Shown here: piece by piece, positions 44,458 through 57,014 of the stretch
Layout of the letters: each line of letters starts with the position of its first letter
Numbering within the stretch: position 1 is the first letter of the stretch
NCBI RefSeq assembly: GCF_003947455.1
Contig: NZ_QHJH01000007.1
Coordinates: 1 to 64,000 of the forward strand
Length of the DNA stretch: 64,000 nucleotides
Direction: 5' to 3'
Source: Streptomyces sp. WAC 04229
GTDB lineage: Bacteria > Actinomycetota > Actinomycetes > Streptomycetales > Streptomycetaceae
Made by a program: the position numbers and the translations under genes
The notes under the pieces: generated by a model
What the model was told of the DNA's origin: nothing
Seen by the model: only the letters and a program-made list of their open reading frames with translations
Databases searched by the model: none

Positions 44458-45720
44458 TCAGACGGAGGCCGCGCAGCCGCCGTCCGCGGCGGCTGGCACC
44501 TCCTCGGCGTCCGTCCCCGGACGCAGCACCTGAGCGGCGTCCAGAAGCGTCTCGACCACCTCGTCCAGGTCGAGACGCTTCTCGACGGAGTACAGCTGCG
44601 GCAGCCCGGCGCGGGTGCTGACCCGCGGAGGTGCGAGCAGGCTGCAGCAGTCCTCGTCGGGCAGGACCGAGATCCCGGCGGTGCCGATGGACACGGCCTC
44701 GTCGATGATCTCCTGCTTGTCCCAGCCGATCAGAGGCCGCAGCACGGGCAGAGCCGCCGCCTCGTCCACCGCGGCCAGGTTGGCCAGCGTCTGACTGGCC
44801 ACCTGGCCCAGGCTGTCGCCCGTCACCAGGGCCTCGGCGCTGGTACGTGCGGCCAGTGCCGACGCGGTGCGCACCATCAGCCGGCGCTGCGCCACCACCT
44901 GGAGCCGCCCCGCCCCGGCCACGGCGAGCTGCTTCTGGGCCTTGCCGAGGGCGATGACGTGCAGCCGGCCGGGTGGCTGGTAGCGGTTCAGCTCTCGGGC
45001 CAGGGCGTACGCCTTGTACACCGACGACGGATTGGTGTACGGGGCGCCGTTGAAGTGCACGAAGTCGCAGGCCAGTCCGCGCCTCATGGCACGGTGTGCG
45101 GCCACCGGTGAGTCGTAGCCGCCGGACAGCAGGACCAGGGCACGGCCGCTGGAGCCGACGGGCAGCCCGGTCAGGCCCGGGAGGCGTTCGCGGGACAGGT
45201 ACGTCTCCTTGCGGTCGATCTCCACCGTCAGTACGACATCGGGCCGGGCCAGGTTCACGCGCAGGCCGGGAACCCGGGCCAGGACCCTGGCCCCGACGTG
45301 GGCGTCCACCTGGGACGAGGTCAGCGGGAACTGCTTGTCCCGCCGTCTGGTCCGCACGGCGAATGTGGCGCCGTGCGGGGTGTCGGCCAGCGCGTCCACG
45401 GCCGCCGCGGTGATGGTGTCCAGCTCGCTGGGCACCCGCACGGCCGGCTCCACCGAGTTGAAGCCGATCACCCTGCGCGCCCGCTCCAGCAGAGCCTCCT
45501 GGGGCACCTGCCCGCCCAGTACGGTCACGTTCTGGGCGGTCTTGATCCACGTCGAACCGCCGATTCCGCGCAGTGCGAGCCGCAGGTTGTCGTGCAGCCG
45601 CTCGGTGAAGAGGTGGCGGTTGCGGCCCTTGAGGAAGATCTCGCCGTGCTTGAGCAGCACGCACGAGCCGTGACGGTCGGGCGCGCCACGGGGAGCGGGC
45701 ACACGGGGTGTGTCGGACAC
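44458..45720 (-). CDS. thiI: ThiI: tRNA 4-thiouridine / thiazole sulfurtransferase
   Basis: A 420-residue ThiI of the short type without the C-terminal rhodanese domain. The N-terminal region opens L-L-K-H-G-E-I-F-L-K-G-R-N-R (ferredoxin-like), followed by the THUMP domain. The PP-loop is L-L-S-G-G-Y-D-S-P-V-A near residue 200. ThiI adenylates U8 of tRNA and can feed sulfur to thiamine synthesis. Its location is unusual: 9 bp after nrdF in the ribonucleotide reductase operon, so it falls under the cobalamin riboswitch and NrdR. Confidence 0.9.
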   Translation of the reverse strand: MSDTPRVPAPRGAPDRHGSCVLLKHGEIFLKGRNRHLFTERLHDNLRLALRGIGGSTWIKTAQNVTVLGGQVPQEALLERARRVIGFNSVEPAVRVPSELDTITAAAVDALADTPHGATFAVRTRRRDKQFPLTSSQVDAHVGARVLARVPGLRVNLARPDVVLTVEIDRKETYLSRERLPGLTGLPVGSSGRALVLLSGGYDSPVAAHRAMRRGLACDFVHFNGAPYTNPSSVYKAYALARELNRYQPPGRLHVIALGKAQKQLAVAGAGRLQVVAQRRLMVRTASALAARTSAEALVTGDSLGQVASQTLANLAAVDEAAALPVLRPLIGWDKQEIIDEAVSIGTAGISVLPDEDCCSLLAPPRVSTRAGLPQLYSVEKRLDLDEVVETLLDAAQVLRPGTDAEEVPAAADGGCAASV

Positions 45721-45729
45721 GGCAACCTC

Positions 45730-48951
<3,222 letters not shown>

Positions 48952-48955
<4 letters not shown>

Positions 48956-49392
48956 GCCGCCTGCCGCTCCGCCGTCCGCCTGGTTGACGAGTGTCGTGTC
49001 CAAAATTCCTGCAGCCCTTCCCTCACGGCGCGGACGTCGCGGTCCGTGCCCAGCAGTTCGAATCGGTACAGCTCCGGCACCCGGCACTTCGCCGAGATCA
49101 CCCGGCCGGCCAGGCAGTAGTCGACGCCGAAGTTGGTGTTGCCGGAGGCGATGACTCCGCGCAGCAGCAGCCGGTTGGTCTCGACGTTCAGAAAGCGGAT
49201 CACCTGTTTCGGCACCGCGCCCGCGCGTTCACCGCCGCCGTAGGTCGGCGTGATCAGCACATACGGCTCGGTCACCTGTGGCATGCCCTCGCGACGCGGG
49301 TGCAGGGGGATGCGCGTGGCCGGCAGGGCCAGCTTCTCCACGAAGCGTCTGGTGTTCTCCGAGACGCTGGAGAAATACACGAGACCGCTCAT
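48952..49392 (-). CDS. nrdI: Flavodoxin-like activator NrdI
   Basis: A 146-residue flavodoxin-fold protein. It starts [14 protein letters not shown], the FMN-phosphate loop, and has I-T-P-T-Y-G-G-G and I-A-S-G-N-T-N-F-G loops over the flavin. NrdI delivers oxidant to NrdF; in class Ie systems it is needed to convert the Tyr into the DOPA radical. First gene of the operon; the leader upstream holds the riboswitch. Confidence 0.93.
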
Positions 49393-49582
49393 CGGCCGCC
49401 GTCTCCTCTCGCTCGTTCCCGTCCGTGCCCGAGGACCGGGAGGGGAGGAGCGGCGCGGGACGTGCGGCGGGACACCGGGTGGCGGAGTAAACCTGTGCGC
49501 CTCGCCCGGAGCCGTGCGTCTGCCACCTGGCCCTCCCTCGGGGCCTCGGAGCGCGCACACCGCTGTCCGGCGTGCGCACCGG

Positions 49583-49750
49583 TGGCAGGTCTTCGGACTC
49601 GCGGGCGTGTCTCGTGTCGTACGAGACTCCTACTGGCCGTCGCTTCCCGGGCCCGGCATCCGGACCCAGTGCCTGTGACGGCGGTCGTTCCCACTCACCG
49701 CTGCGGGGCAGTCCCGGTCTTTCACCGGGTTCCCTCTTGCGACGCCGAAC
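49583..49750 (-). promoter_or_regulatory. Cobalamin riboswitch for nrdI-nrdE-nrdF-thiI
   Basis: On the minus strand: GAGGGAACCCGGTGAAAGAC from about 49735, GGGACTGCCCCGCAGCGGTG near 49698-49717 (B12 box region), GAACGACCGCCGTCAC, a variable arm, and GCGAGTCCGAAGACCTGCC near 49584-49602. It lies between the promoter and nrdI, about 190 bp from the start codon. B12-controlled class I nrd operons are known in Streptomyces; here the controlled enzyme is a class Ie type. Confidence 0.92.
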
Positions 49751-49783
49751 ACAGCGGTGCCCGGCGAACCACCAGTATCGCCA

Positions 49784-49830
49784 ACACTACATCTAGAAGC
49801 GGGTGGGTGTGCACACCCCAGATGTTGTGT
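49784..49830. promoter_or_regulatory. Two NrdR boxes in the nrd promoter
   Basis: Box 1, ACACTACATCTAGAAG, at 49784-49799 and box 2, ACCCCAGATGTTGTGT, at 49815-49830. Both fit the NrdR consensus ACAC-W-A-T-A-T-A-T-W-GTGT with several mismatches, and their centres are 31 bp apart (three helical turns), the spacing seen at known NrdR targets. NrdR represses nrd genes when dATP is high. Confidence 0.75.
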
Positions 49831-49842
49831 CGTGATGAGACA

Positions 49843-49856
49843 TTAGGTATACCTAA
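49843..49856. promoter_or_regulatory. Palindrome resembling a short iron box upstream of nrdI
   Basis: TTAGGTATACCTAA, a perfect 14-bp palindrome with the TTAGG/CCTAA half-sites of DtxR/IdeR (DmdR) iron boxes but 5 bp shorter than the standard 19-bp site. It overlaps the last codon of the small gene at 49853-50179 and lies just outside the NrdR boxes. Confidence 0.45.
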
Positions 49857-50179
49857 GTTCGGGTATGGTCGGACGAGTGCCGACCTTTCGGAGCCCGCCC
49901 CGACCCGGTGACGCCGCGTGCGTGCCGGGCCCGTCGGCGCATCTCCGCGATCAGGGGTGACGAGGTCTCGCGTGACCCGTCCGTGTCGGCGGTGCCGAGT
50001 GCCTCGGCCACGGTGTCCAGGAACTCGCTCAGGTCGGTCAGGGTGTCGCGCAGCATGCGCAGCTTGGCGGTCTGGCTGCCGAGCTGTCTGCGCATGGCCA
50101 TTAGGTTTTCGAACTGCTTCTCGGGCATGGCGATCATGGGTTTGCCGTCCACGACGACTTGCCGCGGTTTGCCGGGCAC
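49853..50179 (-). CDS. Small coiled-coil protein, paralog of the gene at 38903-39199
   Basis: A 108-residue protein starting at GTG 50179 with a weak GGAAGG further upstream. The N-terminal half (I-A-M-P-E-K-Q-F-E-N-L-M-A-M-R-R-Q-L-G) matches the other copy, and a predicted coiled coil follows (L-R-D-T-L-T-D-L-S-E-F-L-D). The C-terminal tail is basic and probably disordered. Its opening strand R-Q-V-V-V-D-G-K-P resembles Phd/YefM antitoxins, but no toxin gene is adjacent. It lies between metE and the nrd promoter, both under B12 control. Confidence 0.6.
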   Translation of the reverse strand: MPGKPRQVVVDGKPMIAMPEKQFENLMAMRRQLGSQTAKLRMLRDTLTDLSEFLDTVAEALGTADTDGSRETSSPLIAEMRRRARHARGVTGSGRAPKGRHSSDHTRT

Positions 50180-50224
50180 TGAGGGTCCGCCTTCCTGTCC
50201 TCGGTTGTGGCGGTGCTCTCGGAC

Positions 50225-50253
50225 GGGCCGGGACGCTCGTGGCGTCCCGGCCC
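50225..50253 (-). terminator. Terminator after metE
   Basis: A perfect 11-bp stem (GGGCCGGGACG at 50225-50235 with 50243-50253) and 7-nt loop, 16 bp beyond the metE stop. Confidence 0.8.
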
Positions 50254-50268
50254 CATTGCCGTCGTCGG

Positions 50269-52587
50269 TCAGGAGGTTGGCAGCTCACCGCGGACGGTGC
50301 GGGCGGCAGCGACCAGGTTCTCCAGCGAGGCCCGGGTCTCGGGCCAGGCGCGGGTCTTCAGTCCGCAGTCGGGGTTGACCCAGAGCCGTTCGGCGGGGAT
50401 GGCCTTCAATCCCGTGCGCAGCAGGTCCGCGGCCTCCTCGACGCTCGGGACGCGCGGGGAGTGGATGTCGTAGACACCGGGGCCGGCCTCGCGGGGGTAG
50501 CCGTGGGCGGCCAGTTCCCGGGCGACCTGCATGTGGGAGCGGGCGGCCTCCAGGCTGATGACGTCGGCGTCGAGGTCGTCGATGGCCTGCACGATGTCGC
50601 CGAACTCGGCGTAGCACATGTGGGTGTGGATCTGGGTGTCCGGCCGCACCCCGCTCGTGCTGAGCCGGAACGCCTCGGTGGCCCATGCCAGGTAGGCGTC
50701 CCGGTCGGCGGCCCGCAGCGGCAGCGTCTCGCGCAGCGCGGGCTCGTCGACCTGGATGACCGAGGTGCCGGCCGCCTCCAGGTCGGTCACCTCGTCGCGC
50801 AGGGCGAGGGCCACTTGGCGGGCGGTGTCGCCGAGGGGCTGGTCGTCGCGGACGAAGGACCAGGCCAGCATGGTGACCGGCCCGGTCAGCATGCCCTTGA
50901 CGGGCCGGTCGCTCAGCGACTGGGCGTACGAGGTCCAGCGCACGGTCATCGGCTCGGGGCGGGAGATGTCGCCGGCCAGGATCGGCGGGCGGACGTAGCG
51001 GGTGCCGTAGGACTGGACCCAGCCGTGCTGGGTGGCGAGGTAGCCGGTGAGCTGTTCGGCGAAGTACTGGACCATGTCGTTGCGTTCGGGCTCGCCGTGC
51101 ACGAGGACGTCGATGCCGGTCTTCTCCTGGAAGGAGACGACTTCCTGGATCTCCGCCTTGATGCGCTCCTCGTACCCGGCGGTGTCGATGCGGCCGGCAC
51201 GCAGGTCGGCGCGGGCGGTGCGCAGTTCGCCGGTCTGCGGGAAGGAGCCGATGGTGGTCGTGGGCAGCAGGGGCAGCCTGAGGTGGGCCCGCTGGGCGGC
51301 GGTCCGTTCGGCGTACGGCTGGGAGCGGCGGGCGTCGGCATCCGTCACGGCCGCGGCGCGGGCCCGCACCGCGGGGTCGCGGGTGATCGGCGAACTCGCG
51401 CGGGAGGCGAGGTCGGTGCGGTTGGCGGCGAGTTCCCCGGTGATGGTGTCGGTGCCCTGGGCGAGGCCCTTGGCGAGCGTGACGACCTCGGCGGTCTTCT
51501 GCTGAGCGAAGGCCAGCCAGCGCAGGATCTGCGGATCGACGTCCTTCTCCGCGGACGCGTCCAGGGGGACGTGCAGGAGCGAGCAGGAGGCGGCGACGTC
51601 GACGCGGTCGGCGAGACCGAGGAGGGTGCCGAGGGTGGACAGCGACTGCTGCAGGTCGTTGATCCAGATGTTGCGGCCGTTGACCACGCCGGCGATCAGC
51701 CGCTTGCCGGGCAGTCCGCCGACGGCGGCCAGCGCGTCCAGGTTGGCGGCGGCGGCCTCGGTGAAGTCCAGGGCGAGGCCCTCGACGGGTGCCTTGGCCA
51801 GCACCGGCAGTGCGTCGCCGAGCCGATCGAAGTAGGAGGCCACGAGCAGCTTCGACCGGTCGGTGAGGGCGCCGAGGTCGCGGTAGGCGCGCTCGGCGGC
51901 GTTCAGCTCGGCAGGGGCACGGTCCTGCACCAGGGCGGGCTCGTCGAGCTGCACCCACTCGGCGCCGGCCGCGCGCAGGTCGGCGAGCACTTCCGCGTAC
52001 ACGGGCAGCAGCCGGTCCAGGAGACTCAGCGGCTCGAAGTCGGCGGGCACCCCGGGGGCGGGCTTGGCGAGCAGGAGATACGTGACGGGGCCGACCAGGA
52101 CGGGCCGGGCGGTCAGGCTCTGGGCGAGGGCTTCCTTCAGCTCGCCGACCTGCTTGGTGGAGTCGGCCGTGAAGACGGTGTCGGGGCCCAGCTCGGGGAC
52201 CAGGTAGTGGTAGTTGGTGTCGAACCACTTGGTCATCTCCAGCGGAGCGACCTCCTGGGTACCGCGCGCCATGGCGAAGTAGCCGTCCGTCGCGTCGGCC
52301 TCGACGGCGGTGCGGTGCCGCTCGGGGATCGCGCCGACCATGACGGTGGTGTCCAGGACGTGGTCGTAGTACGAGAAGTCACCGGTGGGCACCTCGTGGA
52401 CGCCGGCGTCGGCGAGCTGCTGCCGGTTTTCCCGGCGGAGTCCGGCGGCGGTGGCATGGAGGGCGTCGGCGGTGACACGGCCCTTCCAGTAACCCTCGAT
52501 CGCCTTCTTCAGTTCCCGGTTCGGGCCCTGGCGGGGGTAGCCGTACACGGTGGCCCGTGCTGCCGCGGCTGCGGACTTGGCTGTCAC
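50269..52587 (-). CDS. metE: Cobalamin-independent methionine synthase MetE
   Basis: A 772-residue MetE with two homologous barrels. GTG at 52587 follows GGAG. The N-terminal half begins T-V-Y-G-Y-P-R-Q-G-P-N-R-E-L-K; the C-terminal catalytic barrel starts T-I-G-S-F-P-Q-T. Zinc ligands for homocysteine are in H-T-H-M-C-Y-A-E-F (near residue 655) and N-P-D-C-G-L-K-T-R (near 737). It transfers methyl from 5-methyltetrahydrofolate polyglutamate to homocysteine without B12, so it backs up MetH. Its riboswitch at 52773-52940 matches this logic. Confidence 0.96.
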   Translation of the reverse strand: MTAKSAAAAARATVYGYPRQGPNRELKKAIEGYWKGRVTADALHATAAGLRRENRQQLADAGVHEVPTGDFSYYDHVLDTTVMVGAIPERHRTAVEADATDGYFAMARGTQEVAPLEMTKWFDTNYHYLVPELGPDTVFTADSTKQVGELKEALAQSLTARPVLVGPVTYLLLAKPAPGVPADFEPLSLLDRLLPVYAEVLADLRAAGAEWVQLDEPALVQDRAPAELNAAERAYRDLGALTDRSKLLVASYFDRLGDALPVLAKAPVEGLALDFTEAAAANLDALAAVGGLPGKRLIAGVVNGRNIWINDLQQSLSTLGTLLGLADRVDVAASCSLLHVPLDASAEKDVDPQILRWLAFAQQKTAEVVTLAKGLAQGTDTITGELAANRTDLASRASSPITRDPAVRARAAAVTDADARRSQPYAERTAAQRAHLRLPLLPTTTIGSFPQTGELRTARADLRAGRIDTAGYEERIKAEIQEVVSFQEKTGIDVLVHGEPERNDMVQYFAEQLTGYLATQHGWVQSYGTRYVRPPILAGDISRPEPMTVRWTSYAQSLSDRPVKGMLTGPVTMLAWSFVRDDQPLGDTARQVALALRDEVTDLEAAGTSVIQVDEPALRETLPLRAADRDAYLAWATEAFRLSTSGVRPDTQIHTHMCYAEFGDIVQAIDDLDADVISLEAARSHMQVARELAAHGYPREAGPGVYDIHSPRVPSVEEAADLLRTGLKAIPAERLWVNPDCGLKTRAWPETRASLENLVAAARTVRGELPTS

Positions 52588-52772
52588 GGAGATCTCCTTC
52601 GCGAGACGAATCCCTGAGATCCCGGAGACGGGACGAGAGCGCGAAGGGTGTGACGAACCGGACGGACCCGACCTCACCCGGCACAAGCGCGGTCATTCCG
52701 TCTGGTGTGTTCGCCGACCCGCCCTCGAGGTCACCGGGATGTCCGCGCACGGATCGGTCCGCACGTGGGCAG

Positions 52773-52940
52773 TTGGCAGGTCTTCGGACTCGCGGGCACG
52801 TCCTTCGTCGTAAAGGACACCTACTGGCCGTCGCTTCCCGGGTCCGGTACGTCGGACCCAGTGCGTATGACGGCGGTCGTTCCCGCTCACCGCTGCGGGG
52901 CAGTCCCGGATTCCCACCGGGTTCCCTCTTGCGACACCCC
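52773..52940 (-). promoter_or_regulatory. Cobalamin riboswitch for metE
   Basis: On the minus strand: GAGGGAACCCGGTGGGAATC from about 52929, GGGACTGCCCCGCAGCGGTG near 52890-52909, GAACGACCGCCGTC, a variable arm, and GCGAGTCCGAAGACCTGCC near 52776-52794. It is strikingly like the nrd riboswitch across the whole aptamer, which suggests recent duplication of one from the other. It lies about 185 bp upstream of the metE start. Confidence 0.93.
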
Positions 52941-53165
52941 GCCTGGCGGACGGGGCGAACCAGCTGCTGCGGTCACCCTACGGGGTGGCGCCGCGAAAGG
53001 AAGAGTGCCGTCCATCATGCGGAAGGCGGGTCGGGCGTCCCGGCGGGTGGCAGCGGTGAGGGGCGGCGAACGCCGCACTCGCGCTCACCGCCCCTTCCCG
53101 CCGTGCCGCAGGGACCCTCACCCCTGTGGCGCCGCGGGCCCCTCGGCCCGCGTCGTACCAGGCCC

Positions 53166-54035
53166 TCAGCCCTGGCCGTAGCTGTGGAACCCCCGGCCGG
53201 ACTTCCGGCCCAGCAGTCCCGCCTCCACCATCCGCTGGAGCAGCGGAGGAGGAGCGTAAAGAGACTCGCGGAACTCGTCGTAGAGGGACTCCGCGATGGA
53301 CACCACGGTGTCCAGGCCGATGAGGTCGGCCAGTTTCAGCGGTCCCATCGGGTGGGCGCAGCCCAGTTCCATGCCCGCGTCGATGTCGGCGGCGGTGGCG
53401 AACCCGGACTCCGCCATCCGCACGGCCGAGAGCAGGTAGGGGATGAGCAACGCGTTGACGACGAAGCCGGCCCGGTCCTTGGAGCGGACAACCGTCTTGC
53501 CGAGCGTCCGGGACGCGAAGTCCTCCACCAGGACGGTCGTCCCGGCCGACGTGTGCAGCGAGGTGACCACCTCGACCAGCGGCAGGACGGGAACGGGGTT
53601 GAAGAAGTGCAGGCCGACGACCCGGTCCGCCCGGGAGGTGGCCATGCCGAGCCGCATCACGGGCAGGGAGGAGGTGTTGGTGGCGAGGACGGCTGCGGGG
53701 TCTTCGACGATCTTGTCCAGGGCGGCGAAGACCTCGGTCTTGGCGTTCGGATTCTCGATGACGGCCTCGATGATGAGCTGCCGGTCGGCGAGATCGTCCA
53801 GGCTGCCGGTGAAGACGAGCCGGGTACGGGCGTCGGCGGCGGCCTCGCGGCTCAGCTTGCCGCGTCGTACGGCTCGGTCCAGGGAGCCGGCGATCCGGTC
53901 CCGCGCGGCGCGTGCGGCGACCGCGTCCACCTCGCAGACCACGGTGTCCAGTCCGGCCCGCGCACAGACCTCGGCGATCCCCGCGCCCATCTGCCCGCCG
54001 CCGACCACGCCGACGCGGGTGACGCCGGCGCTCAC
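53166..54035 (-). CDS. 3-Hydroxybutyryl-CoA dehydrogenase-like enzyme
   Basis: A 289-residue 3-hydroxyacyl-CoA dehydrogenase. The NAD-binding G-V-V-G-G-G-Q-M-G-A-G-I start, I-I-E-A-V-I-E-N, A-T-N-T-S-S-L, and the catalytic His in G-L-H-F-F-N-P-V are all present. It oxidises 3-hydroxybutyryl-CoA or a similar short-chain ester. Its GTG start overlaps the aceB stop (GTGA), so it is the third gene of the aceA-aceB set, linking acyl-CoA breakdown to the glyoxylate shunt. Confidence 0.92.
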   Translation of the reverse strand: MSAGVTRVGVVGGGQMGAGIAEVCARAGLDTVVCEVDAVAARAARDRIAGSLDRAVRRGKLSREAAADARTRLVFTGSLDDLADRQLIIEAVIENPNAKTEVFAALDKIVEDPAAVLATNTSSLPVMRLGMATSRADRVVGLHFFNPVPVLPLVEVVTSLHTSAGTTVLVEDFASRTLGKTVVRSKDRAGFVVNALLIPYLLSAVRMAESGFATAADIDAGMELGCAHPMGPLKLADLIGLDTVVSIAESLYDEFRESLYAPPPLLQRMVEAGLLGRKSGRGFHSYGQG

Positions 54036-55627
54036 ACCTGCACCTGCGATCGGCGCACGAGGTGGCGGGTGTAGGCGTCGGGGGTGAAGAACAGCGGCAA
54101 CTCACCCGCCAGCGCGGTCTGCTCGAAGAGGGGGCGGATGTTTTCGGCCGAGGCCCACGGGTATTCGGCGCCGAGCGCCGCGATCTCGTCGGCGAGCAGT
54201 TCGAGCACCGTCTCGCGGTCGATCACCCGATGCCGCAGCCACTGCCAGATCTGCACGCGGGCGATCTCGGCGGTGGCCGCGTCCTCCATCAGCCCGTCGA
54301 GGGCGACCGCGCCCTGGCCGCGCAGCCAGGCGGCGTAGTACCGCAGTGTGACGGAGATATTGGTGCGCACCCCGTCAGCGGTGGGCGGCCCGCTGATCCG
54401 GCGCACGGACAGCAGGTCGGCCGGGGCGACCTCGACGTCGTCGCGGGTGCGGTCGAGCTGGTGGGGCCGCTCACCGAGAACGCCGTCGAACACGTCGCGG
54501 CAGACGCGGACGAGTGCCGGATGGGCGACCCAGGAGCCGTCGAAGCCGTCTTCGGCCTCCCGCTCCTTGTCGAGGCGGACCTTGGTGAAAGCGGCCTCGT
54601 TCGCGGCCGGGTCCTTGCCCGGCACCTGGGCGGCCATGCCGCCGATGGCGTGCGCGCCGCGCCGGTGGCAGGTGCGCACGAGGAGTTCGGTGTACGCCCG
54701 CATGAAGGGGGCGGTCATCGTGACCTTCGCCCGGTCCGGGAGGAGGAAGTCGGTGCGGTGGCCGAAGGTCTTGATGATGCTGAAGAGGTAGTCCCATCGG
54801 CCGGCGTTCAGTCCCGCGCTGTGTTCGCGCAGTTCGTGGAGGATCTCCTCCATCTCGAACGCGGCGGTGATCGTCTCGATGAGGACGGTGGCGCGGATCG
54901 TGCCGCGCGGGATGCCCAGCAGCTCCTGGGCGAGCAGGAAGACGTCGTTCCACAGCCGGGCCTCGTACCTGTTCTCCAGCTTGGGGAGGTAGAAGTAGGG
55001 GCCGTACCCGGCGTCGATCTGCCGCTGGGCGCAGTGGAAGAAGTACAGGCCGAAGTCGACGAACGCGGCGGGCACCGGACGGCCGTCGTACTCCAGGTGC
55101 TCCTCGTCGAGGTGCCAGCCGCGCGGCCGGACCATGATGGTGGCGAGCCGGTCCCCCAGCCGGTACTCCTTGCCCTCGGGCGTGGTGAAGTCGATCCGGC
55201 GCTCGATGGCGTCCAGGAGGGTGAGTTGCCCGCCGACGACGTTGTCCCACAGCGGGGCGGTGGCGTCCTCGAAGTCCGCCATCCACACCTTGGCACCGCT
55301 GTTGAGGGCGTTGACGGCCATGCGGCGCTCCGGCGGCCCGGTGATCTCCACCCGGCGGTCGGTCAGACCGGGCGCGGGCGGCGCCACGCGCCAGTCGGCG
55401 TCGGCCCGGACGCGGGCGGTGACCATGGGGAAGTCGAGAGGCGAGCCGGACGCCAGTCGCAGTACCTGCCGGCGGCGTTCCTTCATCAAGTCCCGCCGAC
55501 GCGACGCGAACGCCTCGACGAGCTTGCCGACGAAGGCGAGAGCGGCCGGGGTGAGGATCTCGTCGTGCCGGTGACCGGGCGCGGCGAGGACACGGAGCTG
55601 CTGGTGGGTGGGTGCGGTGGTGGTCAT
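54032..55627 (-). CDS. aceB: Malate synthase A
   Basis: A 531-residue malate synthase. W-M-A-D-F-E-D-A-T-A-P, R-P-R-G-W-H-L-D-E (catalytic Arg), L-I-E-T-I-T-A-A-F-E-M-E-E (Mg-binding Glu) and D-Y-L-F-S-I-I-K are family motifs. It joins glyoxylate and acetyl-CoA to malate. The length matches the A isoform. A hairpin at 55651-55683 separates it from aceA upstream. Confidence 0.95.
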   Translation of the reverse strand: MTTTAPTHQQLRVLAAPGHRHDEILTPAALAFVGKLVEAFASRRRDLMKERRRQVLRLASGSPLDFPMVTARVRADADWRVAPPAPGLTDRRVEITGPPERRMAVNALNSGAKVWMADFEDATAPLWDNVVGGQLTLLDAIERRIDFTTPEGKEYRLGDRLATIMVRPRGWHLDEEHLEYDGRPVPAAFVDFGLYFFHCAQRQIDAGYGPYFYLPKLENRYEARLWNDVFLLAQELLGIPRGTIRATVLIETITAAFEMEEILHELREHSAGLNAGRWDYLFSIIKTFGHRTDFLLPDRAKVTMTAPFMRAYTELLVRTCHRRGAHAIGGMAAQVPGKDPAANEAAFTKVRLDKEREAEDGFDGSWVAHPALVRVCRDVFDGVLGERPHQLDRTRDDVEVAPADLLSVRRISGPPTADGVRTNISVTLRYYAAWLRGQGAVALDGLMEDAATAEIARVQIWQWLRHRVIDRETVLELLADEIAALGAEYPWASAENIRPLFEQTALAGELPLFFTPDAYTRHLVRRSQVQV

Positions 55628-55650
55628 CGGGCTCTCCTGGGAGGTGGGAG

Positions 55651-55683
55651 CGGAGGGGGACGGAGACGGTTCGTCCCCCTCCG
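55651..55683. terminator. Hairpin between aceA and aceB
   Basis: A perfect 12-bp stem, CGGAGGGGGACG at 55651-55662 with 55672-55683, around a 9-nt loop. It lies 42 bp after aceA and 24 bp before the aceB start, so it could lower read-through or stabilise the aceA message. Confidence 0.7.
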
Positions 55684-55724
55684 TCGGCGGGGCCGGCCGT
55701 ACGCGGGGCGTCCGGCTCGGCGGC

Positions 55725-57014
55725 CTAGTGGAACTGCTCTTCCTCCGTGGACCCGGCCAGCGCGGTCGTGGAGGAGGCCGGGTTGACGGCCGTGGAGACG
55801 AGATCGAAGTAGCCGGTGCCGACCTCGCGCTGGTGCTTGACGGCGGTGAAGCCCTGCGCCTGCGCGGCGAACTCCTTCTCCTGGAGATCCACGTAGGCGG
55901 TCATGCCGTGCTCGGCGTAGCCACGGGCCAGGTCGAACATGCCGTGGTTGAGGGAGTGGAACCCGGCCAGGGTGATGAACTGGAACTTGTAGCCCATGGC
56001 GCCCAGCTCGCGCTGGAACTTGGCGATCTGGTCGTCGTCCAGCGCGGCCTTCCAGTTGAAGGACGGGGAGCAGTTGTAGGCCAGCATCTGGTCCGGGTAC
56101 CGCGCGTGGATCGCCTCGGCGAACTCGCGGGCCTGCGCCAGGTCCGGGGTGCCGGTCTCCACCCAGATCAGGTCGGCGTACGGGGCGTAGGCCAGACCGC
56201 GGGCGATGACCGGGGCCATCCCGTTCCGTACTCGGTAGAAGCCCTCCGCCGTGCGCTCGCCGGTGACGAACTCGGCGTCGCGCTCGTCGACGTCGCTGGT
56301 GAGCAGGTTGGCGGCGAGGGCGTCGGTGCGGGCGATGACGACGGTCGGGGTGTCGGCGATGTCGGCGGCCAGGCGGGCCGCGTTCAGGGTGCGGATGTGC
56401 TGCGAGGTGGGGACAAGGACCTTGCCACCGAGGTGCCCGCACTTCTTCTCCGAGGCGAGCTGGTCCTCGTAGTGGATGCCGGCCGCACCCGCCGCGATCA
56501 TCGCCTTGGTCAGCTCGAAGGCGTTCAGCGGGCCGCCGAACCCGGCCTCGGCGTCGGCCACGATGGGCGCGAGCCAGTCGGTGGTGTCGCCGGCGTTCTC
56601 GGCGGTGGCGATCTGGTCGGCGCGCAGCAGCGCGTTGTTGATCCGACGCACCACCTGCGGCACCGAGTTGGCGGGGTAGAGACTCTGGTCGGGGTAGGTG
56701 TGGCCGGCCTGGTTGGCGTCGGCGGCGACCTGCCAGCCGGACAGGTAGATCGCCTGGAGCCCGGCCTTCACCTGCTGCACCGCCTGGCCGCCGGTCAGGG
56801 CGCCGAGCGCGTGGACGTAGTCGAGCTCGTGCAGCTGCCGCCACAGCCGTTCGGCGCCGCGCCGGGCCAGGGTGGCCTCCTCGCGGACGCTGCCGGACAG
56901 CCGGACCACGTCCTCGGCGCTGTAGGTGCGCTCGATGCCCCGCCAGCGCGGGTCGGTGGCCCAGCGCCGGGCCAGTTCCTCGGCCGCCTGCGTGCTCGTC
57001 CTCGCGTCCGCCAT
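55725..57014 (-). CDS. aceA: Isocitrate lyase
   Basis: A 429-residue isocitrate lyase. The catalytic Cys is in [11 protein letters not shown], and [20 protein letters not shown] and D-Q-L-A-type segments match the family. It splits isocitrate to glyoxylate and succinate. With aceB it makes a full glyoxylate shunt for growth on acetate or fatty acids. It is divergent from the second ramB, with TTGCGAA boxes between them. Confidence 0.95.
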   Translation of the reverse strand: MADARTSTQAAEELARRWATDPRWRGIERTYSAEDVVRLSGSVREEATLARRGAERLWRQLHELDYVHALGALTGGQAVQQVKAGLQAIYLSGWQVAADANQAGHTYPDQSLYPANSVPQVVRRINNALLRADQIATAENAGDTTDWLAPIVADAEAGFGGPLNAFELTKAMIAAGAAGIHYEDQLASEKKCGHLGGKVLVPTSQHIRTLNAARLAADIADTPTVVIARTDALAANLLTSDVDERDAEFVTGERTAEGFYRVRNGMAPVIARGLAYAPYADLIWVETGTPDLAQAREFAEAIHARYPDQMLAYNCSPSFNWKAALDDDQIAKFQRELGAMGYKFQFITLAGFHSLNHGMFDLARGYAEHGMTAYVDLQEKEFAAQAQGFTAVKHQREVGTGYFDLVSTAVNPASSTTALAGSTEEEQFH

